A stretch of 64,000 bases of DNA from Cupriavidus metallidurans CH34 (GTDB lineage Bacteria; Pseudomonadota; Gammaproteobacteria; Burkholderiales; Burkholderiaceae), in contig NC_007973.1 of the NCBI RefSeq assembly GCF_000196015.1, forward strand, positions 620,001 to 684,000, in the 5' to 3' direction. The notes under the pieces were generated by a model. It ran no database searches and was not told the origin of the DNA. It saw nothing but the letters and a program-made list of their open reading frames with translations. Numbering within the stretch: position 1 is the stretch's first letter; the number at the start of each line of letters is the position of its first letter. Positions 33,268-41,975 of this stretch are shown here, in pieces. Both the position numbers and the translations under genes were made by a program.

Positions 33268-34487
33268 CAACGCAACAGGCTCCACGCATCGGAGCCCTGC
33301 TGATTCACGGCTTGGGCGGTACCCAGTACGACCTCGGGCCGATGCACAAGGTGCTGCGCCGCGCGGGCGTGGAGACGCACGCCGTCACGCTGCCCGGTCA
33401 TGGCGGCGTGCCCGAGGACCTGTTGCCCGTGGTGGCGGAGCAGTGGATTGACGTGGTGACCCAGGCCTACGACGAACTGGTCGGCCAGTACGACACGTTT
33501 CATGTCATCGGCATGTGCATGGGAGCGCTGCTCGCGCTGGAACTGGTCGCGCGGCGCCAGCATCGCAAGGGCCAACTGGTGGCGCTGGCCGCCCCGGTCT
33601 ATATCGACGGCTGGTCCACGCCGTCCTACCGCTGGCTGCGGCACGTGGTCTATCACCTGCCGGGGCTGCCCACGCGTATCAAGGTGGAGGAGAACGAGCC
33701 GTTCGGCATCAAGAACGACCTGGTGCGCGCCATCGTCAAGGCCAAGTTCGAGCGCGGCGACAACTTCCACTATCGCTGGGTGCCGTTGACCTGCATCCGG
33801 CAGGTGGACCGTCTGCGCCGCTGGGTGCTGGACAGCGCGCACCGCGTGCCTTGCCCGACGCTGGTCGTCAACGCGCGCGAGGACGAGCTGACCACGTTGC
33901 GCTCGTACGATTTCCTGCTCGGCGCGGTGCCGCAGGTGCGGGGTGTGGTGCTCGAGAACAGCTATCACATGATCTGTGTGGATAACGATCGCGAGCAGGT
34001 CATCGCCAGCGTGCTCGAGTTCCTGGGGCTGGAGGCGTCCGCCGGCAGACCCCGCGCGCGTCGGTCGGTGGAGATGCCGATGGCTGCGGAAGCCGTCGCC
34101 ACGCTGGTGGGCGAGTATCTCTCCGCGCTGACCACGCGGCATTTCGAGACCGTCTATCCGCTGCTCGATCCGGCCATTGAATGGCGCCATCTGGGTGAGC
34201 ATCCGCTGGCAGGGGTCTATGCAGACCGGGATGCCGTGATCGGTCTGTTCCAGCGCGTGGAGCAACTGGCTGGCGATAGCGTACGGATCGAGGTGGCCGG
34301 CGCGCCGCGCATCGACGGCCAGACGGTGGAAATCGACATCGCGGCGTCGTACCGGTTCGACGGTCAGCCGATGGATGGCCGTGGCACGCAGACGCTACGA
34401 CTAGCCAACGGCCGCATCCGCGCGGTCGAGTACCGTCCCGAATCGGCGGCGGACAGCGATGCGCCGCTGGTCCGCCAGGCGGGCTAG
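33264..34487 (+). CDS. Alpha/beta hydrolase fused to an NTF2/SnoaL-like domain
   Basis: The 407-residue protein has an alpha/beta-hydrolase domain (residues 8-260) of the carboxylesterase/monoacylglycerol lipase type: oxyanion segment IHGLGGTQYDL, nucleophile elbow GMCMG with C85 in place of the usual Ser, acid residue in NAREDELTT and a His in LENSYHMICVDND. A second domain (residues about 275-395) reads like SnoaL/NTF2 (YLSALTTRHFETVYPLLDPAIEW). The Cys nucleophile recalls PHA synthases and dienelactone hydrolases, but the rest resembles Est30-type esterases. Its ATG overlaps the stop of the MASE1-PAS gene. The substrate is unknown; an acyl chain is likely. Confidence 0.82.
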   Translation: MTTQQAPRIGALLIHGLGGTQYDLGPMHKVLRRAGVETHAVTLPGHGGVPEDLLPVVAEQWIDVVTQAYDELVGQYDTFHVIGMCMGALLALELVARRQHRKGQLVALAAPVYIDGWSTPSYRWLRHVVYHLPGLPTRIKVEENEPFGIKNDLVRAIVKAKFERGDNFHYRWVPLTCIRQVDRLRRWVLDSAHRVPCPTLVVNAREDELTTLRSYDFLLGAVPQVRGVVLENSYHMICVDNDREQVIASVLEFLGLEASAGRPRARRSVEMPMAAEAVATLVGEYLSALTTRHFETVYPLLDPAIEWRHLGEHPLAGVYADRDAVIGLFQRVEQLAGDSVRIEVAGAPRIDGQTVEIDIAASYRFDGQPMDGRGTQTLRLANGRIRAVEYRPESAADSDAPLVRQAG

Positions 34488-36787
34488 AACACGCGGCCCA
34501 GTTGCAGGTAGATATTCCACACACCCTGCGGCGCCGCCGCGACGCCAAAGTAGAGCGGGCCGATCACGCTGTTGCCGCCGATGAACAGACTGGCGCTGGA
34601 CTTGTAGGGCCCGCTGCCGAAGTTGCGGCGCCTGAGCCAGACGTCGCCCACTTCGAGGCTGGAGCCGAACACCGTTGTGCGCAGCCCCGGCAGCACGAAT
34701 TCACGCAGTTCGTTCAGGTACGTGATGCGGCCGTAGAGCAGGTAGTTGCCCGAGAACTGGTCCGGCGCATAGGCTGACAGGCGCTGGAATCCACCCAGCG
34801 TGAATCCCAGGCCGCCACTGACGCTGCCGGAGGTGCGGTGGTCGTTGTAGGTCATCGCCCCCTCGGCCGCCAGGTTCAGCGTATGGCGCCCGTAGCTGCC
34901 CGCCCACAGGGCCTTGCCGTGGACGTCGTCGAAGCTGTTGTCCGTGCCGCCGAACGATAGCTGGTTCACCGCATTGAAGTAGTAGCCCTTGCGCGGAAAG
35001 AGCGGGTCATCGAGCTGGTCGATCGTCAGTTCCGCCCGTACCACCGGCTGCTGCACCGAGGCACTGAATTTGCCGTTGCTTGACGCGCCAATCAGATAGT
35101 CAGAGTAATAGCGGACCTGCTGATAGTTCGCGCCGACGCGGAACTCGCCCAGCCTGCCGATCGGCAACCCGAGGTCGACGCCTGCCAGCGCCGTGTCCAC
35201 GCGCACGGCAGTGAGCGGCGTGGTGCTGCGGGTGGGGCTGCTGTCGGGGTAGATATCGACGTGCTTGCGGCCGTATTCGAGGTATGGCGCGATATAGAAC
35301 CCCAGCCGGTCCAGCACCGGTTGGCGAAGCTCCGTGTGCCACTTGGCCTGGGTGCTGCCCAGCACGATGTCGTTGCGCCACTCCAGACCGCTTTGCGTTA
35401 GCCACGGATAGCGGTGACCCAGTTGCAGGTTGAACGCGCCCTTGCCGTCGAACGTTGTGGACATGCCGAAGCCGAAGAGCAGGAACTGCGGCCCCCACGA
35501 TTTCTCCTGCGCGTCGATCTTGAGCACGGACCGGCCGTTCTCGGTAACCACATCCTGCGTCACGCTTTCGAAATTGCCGGTGGTGGAGAGCTGCGAGAGG
35601 TCGCGGTTGATCGCTTCGGCGTCATAGGTGTCGCCTTCGCGCGTGCGCAGATACTGCTTGATGTAGGTGGGCGGAATGCGCCCCGAGGCATGGATCTCGA
35701 TGGCGTCGATGCGCTTGGGCTCGAATCGCGCGCTATGCGTTTCCCGGGCGGCGATGTACTGGTCCCACGCGTCGGGCGGCAACGCGAGCGCGGCCAGCCG
35801 TGGCGCGATGCCTTCAGCCGCCGTGTAGCCAAGCTGCACGCCACGGCGCGCATTGGAGAAGTCGGTGAACGACAGATCGCCGAGATCGGGTTCCAGCAGC
35901 ACATCCCGCTGACCCAGCAATGCCTTCTGCGCGGCGAGATTCTGGTTCATCAGGATCGTCACCATTTGCTGGGTGACGGCCGCTGGCGAATCGAGGTTGG
36001 AGGGGTCGTCGAGTGGCGAGGCCACATTGACCGCGATGACGATATCGGCGCCCATGTCGCGCGCCATCTGCACAGGCAGGTTGCTGACCAGGCCACCGTC
36101 CACCAGCGTGCGCCCATCCACCTTGAACGGCGCGAACAGGCCCGGCACGGCCGCGCTGGCGCGGATTGCGCGCGGCAAGGACCCTTTCTCGAGCACTACG
36201 GGCGCACCCGAGCTGAGGTCCGTGGCGATGGTGCGGAATGGAATGGGCAGTTTGTCGAAATCGATGTCGCCGGGCCACGGGGCCGTCCAGTCCTGCAGCA
36301 GTGCCAGCAGCCGGTTGCCCTGCACCAGCCCGCCGGGCAGCTTGACCTTGCCGTCGCCATAGCCGACCGAGAGGCCGATCGGGTATTCGAAACTGTCCTC
36401 GCGCAGCGTCTGCGGCAGGTGCGCGCGTTCGTTACGGTCGAAGACGATGTCGCTCAGGTTGATCTGCGATAGCCGGGTGTCGAGTTCGTTTGCCGGAATC
36501 CCGCTCGCATACAGTCCGCCGACCACCGCCCCCATGCTGGTCGCCGCAATGCAATCGATTGGCACGTGCATCTGTTCCAGTGCCTTGAGCACGCCAATGT
36601 GGGCATAACCGCGTGCGCCGCCGCCGGACAGCACCAGGCCAATGCGCGGTCGTGCGGCATCGGCGGCGGAGGTGTGGCTGGCGCTGCACTCGGCGTAGGC
36701 CTGCTGGAACAGGCCCGCAATGAGCAGGCAAAACAAGGGCAGCCAGCGCAGCGGTGCGCGGCGCGGCCCGGAAACGAGTCTCGACAT
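34484..36787 (-). CDS. Patatin-like phospholipase with POTRA and outer-membrane barrel (PlpD-like, type Vd)
   Basis: The 767-residue protein has a signal peptide (residues 1-32), a patatin domain (residues about 47-330) with oxyanion GGGARG, nucleophile S84 in ATSMG and Asp in DGGLVSN, a POTRA domain (near 345-430) and a 16-stranded Omp85-type barrel that ends in the outer-membrane signature Phe (LQLGRVF). This is the layout of PlpD of Pseudomonas aeruginosa, a phospholipase A1 secreted by type Vd. The usual Gly before the Thr-Ser of the elbow is Ala. The gene ends tail to tail with the hydrolase gene, overlapping by four bases. Confidence 0.9.
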   Translation of the reverse strand: MSRLVSGPRRAPLRWLPLFCLLIAGLFQQAYAECSASHTSAADAARPRIGLVLSGGGARGYAHIGVLKALEQMHVPIDCIAATSMGAVVGGLYASGIPANELDTRLSQINLSDIVFDRNERAHLPQTLREDSFEYPIGLSVGYGDGKVKLPGGLVQGNRLLALLQDWTAPWPGDIDFDKLPIPFRTIATDLSSGAPVVLEKGSLPRAIRASAAVPGLFAPFKVDGRTLVDGGLVSNLPVQMARDMGADIVIAVNVASPLDDPSNLDSPAAVTQQMVTILMNQNLAAQKALLGQRDVLLEPDLGDLSFTDFSNARRGVQLGYTAAEGIAPRLAALALPPDAWDQYIAARETHSARFEPKRIDAIEIHASGRIPPTYIKQYLRTREGDTYDAEAINRDLSQLSTTGNFESVTQDVVTENGRSVLKIDAQEKSWGPQFLLFGFGMSTTFDGKGAFNLQLGHRYPWLTQSGLEWRNDIVLGSTQAKWHTELRQPVLDRLGFYIAPYLEYGRKHVDIYPDSSPTRSTTPLTAVRVDTALAGVDLGLPIGRLGEFRVGANYQQVRYYSDYLIGASSNGKFSASVQQPVVRAELTIDQLDDPLFPRKGYYFNAVNQLSFGGTDNSFDDVHGKALWAGSYGRHTLNLAAEGAMTYNDHRTSGSVSGGLGFTLGGFQRLSAYAPDQFSGNYLLYGRITYLNELREFVLPGLRTTVFGSSLEVGDVWLRRRNFGSGPYKSSASLFIGGNSVIGPLYFGVAAAPQGVWNIYLQLGRVF

Positions 36788-36905
36788 GATGGCGGTGCCG
36801 GGAGGGGAACGATCGACAGCGCCGGGCGGAGGCAGGCCGCGAATACGTCGCGATGCCTCCGTCTGGCGCCGACAGGGCGGACGGGGAAATCCACCAGGCA
36901 GGAGT

Positions 36906-38705
36906 TTAACCGGGTGGGCGGGACTCGGGCGGCGGCGTGTCTGGCGGCGTGCCTGGCTGTGTCATGGGCCCCCACACGGCATCGGCGTGTTCCGTCTGGA
37001 ACCGGACCGCGGCCAGGTCCATCGTGAAGAACATCCGCTCATGCGTCAGGGTCTGGCCCAGCGCCGAGCGCCGGACCATGTCGAGCACGTCGGGATTCAT
37101 CCCGACCAGCCAGAGCATGACGCCATCCTCCTCGCGCAGCACGCGTTCGGCATCGGTCAGCATGTGCAGCGCCGTGTATTCCATGTCAGAGACGGCGGTC
37201 AGGTCGAGCGCGACCACCTTCGGCTTGTCGTGCAGGATCATTGGCCGAAGTTTGTGACCGATACGCCGCGCGTTGACGAAGTAGACGCGCCCCTCGGGCC
37301 GTAGCATCAGCAGGCCGGGCACGGTCTCGTCGTGTGGGTGCGCGTCTGATTGCGGACGGAATACGTTGGTGCCGGGCTTGCGCGCCAGCTTGTAGACCGG
37401 CGGATCGGAGGTCTGATAGGCCAGGGCCAGCATCGATACGACGATCGCCACGACGATGCCCTGCAGCGTGCCCAGGGCCACCACGCCAGCCAGGGCGACC
37501 AGCGCCCAGATGAATTCGGTGCGGCGGATGCCAAGGATCGCCAGAAATTCGGCCGGCTTGATCAGAGAGACGGAGTAGACGATGACCACCGCGGCCAGCG
37601 TGGCTTCCGGCAAACGGCCGACCAGCGGAGCGAGCAGCAGCATCGTGCCAAGCGCGGCCAGCGCCGTGACCAGGCCGGCCAGTTGCGAGCGCGCCCCCGA
37701 CAGCCGGTTGACGGCGGTCTGCGTCGTACCTCCGCCTGCGGCCATCGCGCCGAGGAACGCGCCGCCGAGGTTGGCCAGTCCGGTGGCCGTCAACTCGCGG
37801 TTCGCGGCGGGCGCGTGCTCGCCAACCTGGGTGAACGCTCGCCCGGCGGCGATGGTCTCCGTGAAGCTCATCAGCGCGATACCCAGCGCTTCGGGCCACA
37901 GCCGTTCCATCATCGTAGGGTCAGGCAGGGTGACCGGTGGCAGGCCGGTCGGCACCGCGCCGACGATGGCCACCCCATGCGCGGTCAGGTTCAGCAACCA
38001 CACGCCGATGATGCCGACGGCCACCGCGATCAATGGCGCCGGTGCACGTGGAAACCGGTGCTCCATGCCCAACAGCAGCAGGACCATAAGGATGCCGACC
38101 GCGGCCGTGGCGACGGATGCGTGAGGAATGTTCTGGATGATCGCCAGCACATTGTGGAAAAACGGGCCTTTCGGGAAATGCATCCCGAGCAGTTTCGGGA
38201 TCTGGTCCACCACGATGACCAGCCCGATGCCCGCCTTGAAGCCAATCAGCACTGGCTCGGAGATAAAGTCGGCCACGAAGCCCAGCCTCAGCAGCCGGGC
38301 CACCAGCAGCACGGCGCCGACCAGGAAGGTCAGCGTGGCTGAGGCCGTGATCAGCGTTTCGGCGCTGGGCGATGGGCCCACATGCCGGAACGCGGCGGCC
38401 ACGAGGATTGCCAGTGTCGTGGTGGTGCTGACGCTAAGCGTGCGCGAACTGCCGAGCAGCGCGTAGATCAGCATCGGGGCGAACACGGTGTACAGGCCGA
38501 CCTCGACAGGCAGGCCCGCGATGGTGGCGTAGGCCAGGGCCTTGGGGATGACCACGGCGGCGGCGGTCAGCCCGGCAATGACGTCGGGCGCCAGCCATTC
38601 CTTCCGGTACGTCAGAAGCCACCCGGGGATGGGCAGCGTTGCGGCGCCAGATGACTGACGCCTGGACAGCAGGGGGCAGGGGTGCGACCGCCGTTGTCGT
38701 CTCAT
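36906..38705 (-). CDS. SulP family anion transporter with STAS domain
   Basis: The 599-residue protein has the 14-segment SulP/SLC26 membrane domain (residues about 30-435), including VVIPKALAYATIAGLPVEVGLY in its first part and the AAGGGTTQTAVNRLSGARSQL region, followed by a C-terminal STAS domain (residues about 460-580: PKVVALDLTAVSDMEYTAL). Members carry sulfate, bicarbonate or dicarboxylates. In this family carbonic-anhydrase or sulfate genes nearby often help; none are present. The ATG at 38705 is the longest start; similarity begins about 25 residues later, so a shorter start is possible. Confidence 0.9.
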   Translation of the reverse strand: MRRQRRSHPCPLLSRRQSSGAATLPIPGWLLTYRKEWLAPDVIAGLTAAAVVIPKALAYATIAGLPVEVGLYTVFAPMLIYALLGSSRTLSVSTTTTLAILVAAAFRHVGPSPSAETLITASATLTFLVGAVLLVARLLRLGFVADFISEPVLIGFKAGIGLVIVVDQIPKLLGMHFPKGPFFHNVLAIIQNIPHASVATAAVGILMVLLLLGMEHRFPRAPAPLIAVAVGIIGVWLLNLTAHGVAIVGAVPTGLPPVTLPDPTMMERLWPEALGIALMSFTETIAAGRAFTQVGEHAPAANRELTATGLANLGGAFLGAMAAGGGTTQTAVNRLSGARSQLAGLVTALAALGTMLLLAPLVGRLPEATLAAVVIVYSVSLIKPAEFLAILGIRRTEFIWALVALAGVVALGTLQGIVVAIVVSMLALAYQTSDPPVYKLARKPGTNVFRPQSDAHPHDETVPGLLMLRPEGRVYFVNARRIGHKLRPMILHDKPKVVALDLTAVSDMEYTALHMLTDAERVLREEDGVMLWLVGMNPDVLDMVRRSALGQTLTHERMFFTMDLAAVRFQTEHADAVWGPMTQPGTPPDTPPPESRPPG

Positions 38706-38788
38706 GGTTCTGTTTCCGAGCGGACTTCACAGAACCTGAGTCTAGGCGCGATCACGGCCGCCGCAAGGACGGCGTGTCAGTGGTCTGG

Positions 38789-39721
38789 TTACGCGCAGCT
38801 CGCCTCGCCCGCCTGGGAGGCCCACTTTGTCAGCAACGCCCGGCCAACGCGCGAGCTGTTGGCGCGGCCGATGGCCTGCGAGATGAAATCGCCGGCACGC
38901 ACTACGTCATCGAGTTCGATGCCGGTGTGCAAGCCCATGCCGTGCAGCATGTACAGCACGTCTTCGGTCGCCACGTTGCCGGTGGCGCCTTTCGCGTAGG
39001 GGCAGCCACCCAGGCCGGCCACCGACGCGTGGAAGATGGCGATGCCGACCTCGAGGCTGGCCAGGATGTTCGACAGCGCCTGCCCATAGGTGTCGTGGAA
39101 ATGGCCGGACAGGCGGTCGATCGAAAACTCGGCCGCCGCGGCGCGCATGACTTCCTGCACCCGGGTAGGCGTGCCCACGCCGATCGTGTCGGCGATGTCG
39201 ATCTCGTCGCAGCCGAGTTCGCGCAGGCGGCGCACGACGTCCACCACGGCATGCACCGACACCTCGCCCTGATACGGGCAGCCGAGCGCGCACGAAATGC
39301 TGCCGCGCAGCCGCACGCCAGCTTCCTTCGCGGCAGCGGCCACCGGTTCGAAGCGGGCGATCGACTCGGCGATCGAGCAGTTGATGTTCTTCTGCGAGAA
39401 GGCCTCGCTGGCCGCGCCGAAGATCACCACCTCGTCGGCACCGGCGGCAACGGCGCCCTCGAAGCCCTTCATGTTCGGCGTCAGCACCGAGTACAGCGTG
39501 CCGGGGCGTCGCGTGATGCGGGCCATCACGTCGGCGCCGTCAGCCATCTGCGGCACCCACTTCGGCGAGACGAACGATGCGGCCTCGATGTTGACGAAGC
39601 CCGCGTCGGTCAGCCGGTTGATCAGCGCCACCTTGACGTCGGTGGGCACCATCGCCTTTTCATTCTGCAGCCCGTCGCGCGGGCCGACTTCGACGATCTT
39701 TACGTACTGGGGGATTGTCAT
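38789..39721 (-). CDS. liuE: Hydroxymethylglutaryl-CoA lyase
   Basis: The 310-residue TIM-barrel enzyme cleaves 3-hydroxy-3-methylglutaryl-CoA to acetoacetate and acetyl-CoA, the last step of leucine breakdown. Signatures are VGPRDGLQNE near the start, the catalytic loop GLGGCPYAKGATGNVATED and metal ligands in HFHDTYG. It starts at the ATG following GGAG by six bases. It is the most distal of four genes read leftward with both methylcrotonyl-CoA carboxylase subunits. A 200-base gap containing a hairpin-like repeat separates it from the biotin subunit gene, so expression may be tuned separately. Confidence 0.95.
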   Translation of the reverse strand: MTIPQYVKIVEVGPRDGLQNEKAMVPTDVKVALINRLTDAGFVNIEAASFVSPKWVPQMADGADVMARITRRPGTLYSVLTPNMKGFEGAVAAGADEVVIFGAASEAFSQKNINCSIAESIARFEPVAAAAKEAGVRLRGSISCALGCPYQGEVSVHAVVDVVRRLRELGCDEIDIADTIGVGTPTRVQEVMRAAAAEFSIDRLSGHFHDTYGQALSNILASLEVGIAIFHASVAGLGGCPYAKGATGNVATEDVLYMLHGMGLHTGIELDDVVRAGDFISQAIGRANSSRVGRALLTKWASQAGEASCA

Positions 39722-39821
39722 GGGGGTCTCCAGAGCCTGTTTGTCACGCCAGGCCGATGTTATGCGCTGCCCCTCTCCCGCACAGCGGGGGAGGGGAGCC
39801 AAAACAGTTAGAAGCCATTTC

Positions 39822-39901
39822 GAAACGATTCTGGCGTCGTTGCAGGGCCTTGCCGTACTACTTGTACTGTCTGCGGCCCCGCGTCTAGCCAGAACCGCTT
39901 C
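39822..39901. repeat. Imperfect palindromic intergenic element
   Basis: Outer arms GAAACGATTCTGGC and GCCAGAACCGCTTC pair at 12 of 14 positions; inner arms GCAGGGCC and GGCCCCGC pair at 7 of 8; the loop holds GTAC twice. The element fills most of the gap between the HMG-CoA lyase and biotin-carboxylase genes. It has the look of a REP/BIME-type dispersed element, but only one copy is in this window. Confidence 0.5.
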
Positions 39902-39922
39902 GCTTCATTTTGAAACAGCGTC

Positions 39923-41962
39923 TTAGGCCGCTGCCTCCGCCAAGGCGAATGCCAGCAGTTGCGCGCCCTCGCTCACCTGTTCGCCCACGCCGTAGAGCAC
40001 CTCGCTCACCACGCCATCGGCCGGCGCGGCGATCGTGTGTTCCATCTTCATCGCTTCCATCACCAGCAGCGGCGTGCCGCGCGTGACCTTGCTGCCGGCC
40101 TCGACCATCACGGCGATCACCTTGCCCGGCATCGGCGCGGTCAGCTTGCCGCCTTCGCCTTCACTCTCGCTGGCGTGCGCAAGCGGGTCGAGCCACTCCA
40201 GCACCGTATGGCGGCCGTCGTGGAAGACGTGGAACGTGTCGCCTTCCACGTGCACCTGGCCGTGCGTGCGGCGCGTGCCAAGGTCGACGCGGATATCGTC
40301 GGCATTGAACGTGTACGCGAACGGCGCGGCCTGGTCGGCGTAGATCAGCGTGTTCTTGCTGGTGTCGCTGGCGTTGCCCTTCAGCACGGCCTCGAGCTTG
40401 TGGCCGCCGCCTTGGAAGTGCAACGTGCGCACGTCGCGGCCGTTCAGTCGCCAGCCGCCCGCGTGGGTCCACGGCGAGTGGCGGTCCGCCTCGTCGATGC
40501 GGCGTGTGCGCGTCTCGCGTTCGAGCAGTGCCGCCATCGCCAGCGCGATCGCTTCGATGCCAGCCGTCTTCTGCGGCGGGAACAGTACTGTCTGGTTGCG
40601 TTCGATCAGGCCGGTGTCGAGGTCGGCGGTACGGAAAGCCTCCGATTTCACCAGCCGCTGCAGGAAGGCGACGTTGGTCGACAGCCCCACCACGTGATAC
40701 CCGGCCAGTGCCTGGGCCATGCGCGCCAGTGCCTGGTCGCGATCGCGGCCCCAGACGATCAGCTTGGCGATCATCGGGTCGTAGTACGGGCTGATCGTAT
40801 CGCCTTCGCGCACGCCCGCGTCAATGCGGACCGCAGCCGGCGCGTTGGCATCGCCGCCGCGCATGAACTGCACCGCGGGCGGCGTGCGCAGGAAGCGCAG
40901 CGTGCCCGTTGACGGCAGGAACTGCTTGTCTGGGTTCTCGGCGTAGATGCGCGCTTCCAGCGAATGGCCGTGGATGGCCAGTTGCTCCTGCGCCAGCGGC
41001 AGCGCCTCGCCGGCCGCGACGCGCAGTTGCCATTCCACCAGGTCCTGGCCAGTGATCATCTCGGTGACCGGATGCTCCACCTGCAGGCGCGTGTTCATCT
41101 CCATGAAGTAGAACGAGCCATCCTGGTTGGCGATGAACTCGACCGTGCCCGCGCCGACGTAACCCACTGCGCGCGCCGCGGCCACCGCCGCCTCGCCCAT
41201 CGCGCGGCGGCGTTCCTCGGTCATGCCCGGCGCCGGCGCTTCTTCCAGCACCTTCTGGTGGCGACGTTGCACCGAGCAGTCACGCTCGAACAGGTAGACG
41301 CAGTTGCCGTGCGAATCGGCAAAGACCTGGATCTCGATATGGCGCGGCCGGGTCAGGTATTTCTCCACCAGCACCTTGTCGTCGCCGAAGCTGGCCGACG
41401 CCTCGCGCTTCACCGAGGCCAGCGCGGCGTCGAAGCCATCCCCAGCTTCCACCACGCGCATGCCCTTGCCGCCACCGCCCGCGCTGGCCTTGAGCAGCAC
41501 CGGATAGCCGATACGGTCGGCCTCGCGCCGCAGCAGGGTGGCGTCCTGGTCTTCGCCGTGATAGCCGGGCACCAGCGGTACCGCGGCCTTTTCCATCAGT
41601 TGCTTGGCCGCGCTCTTGCTGCCCATTGCGTGGATTGCAGAGGCAGGCGGGCCGATGAACACGAGGCCGGCTTCGGCGCAGGCGCGCGCGAAGTCCTCGT
41701 TCTCGGACAGGAAGCCGTAGCCAGGGTGGATCGCCTGGGCGCCGGTCTCCTTCGCCATTTCGATGATGTGGTCCGCGCGCAGGTAGCTGTCTCGCGCGGC
41801 GGCGCCACCAATATGCACGGCCTCGTCGCAGAAGGCGACGTGTCGCGCGTTGGCGTCGGCGTCGGAGTAGACGGCCACGGTGCGGATGCCGAGGCGGCGG
41901 CAGGTGGCCGCCACACGGCAGGCGATCTCGCCACGGTTCGCAATCAGGATCTTCGTGAACAT
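39923..41962 (-). CDS. liuD: Methylcrotonoyl-CoA carboxylase biotin subunit
   Basis: The 679-residue protein combines biotin carboxylase (residues 1-450: KILIANRGEIACRV, KASAGGGGKGMRVV, the ATP-grasp with ERDCSVQRRHQK, and EMNTRLQVEHPVTE), a middle BT-type domain and a biotin carrier domain with the biotinylated K639 in VMEAMKMEH. It carboxylates biotin for transfer to 3-methylcrotonyl-CoA. The carboxyltransferase gene stands 13 bases upstream and HMG-CoA lyase downstream, which favours methylcrotonyl- over propionyl- or geranyl-CoA carboxylase. Confidence 0.94.
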   Translation of the reverse strand: MFTKILIANRGEIACRVAATCRRLGIRTVAVYSDADANARHVAFCDEAVHIGGAAARDSYLRADHIIEMAKETGAQAIHPGYGFLSENEDFARACAEAGLVFIGPPASAIHAMGSKSAAKQLMEKAAVPLVPGYHGEDQDATLLRREADRIGYPVLLKASAGGGGKGMRVVEAGDGFDAALASVKREASASFGDDKVLVEKYLTRPRHIEIQVFADSHGNCVYLFERDCSVQRRHQKVLEEAPAPGMTEERRRAMGEAAVAAARAVGYVGAGTVEFIANQDGSFYFMEMNTRLQVEHPVTEMITGQDLVEWQLRVAAGEALPLAQEQLAIHGHSLEARIYAENPDKQFLPSTGTLRFLRTPPAVQFMRGGDANAPAAVRIDAGVREGDTISPYYDPMIAKLIVWGRDRDQALARMAQALAGYHVVGLSTNVAFLQRLVKSEAFRTADLDTGLIERNQTVLFPPQKTAGIEAIALAMAALLERETRTRRIDEADRHSPWTHAGGWRLNGRDVRTLHFQGGGHKLEAVLKGNASDTSKNTLIYADQAAPFAYTFNADDIRVDLGTRRTHGQVHVEGDTFHVFHDGRHTVLEWLDPLAHASESEGEGGKLTAPMPGKVIAVMVEAGSKVTRGTPLLVMEAMKMEHTIAAPADGVVSEVLYGVGEQVSEGAQLLAFALAEAAA

Positions 41963-41975
41963 TATTGTTTTCCCC

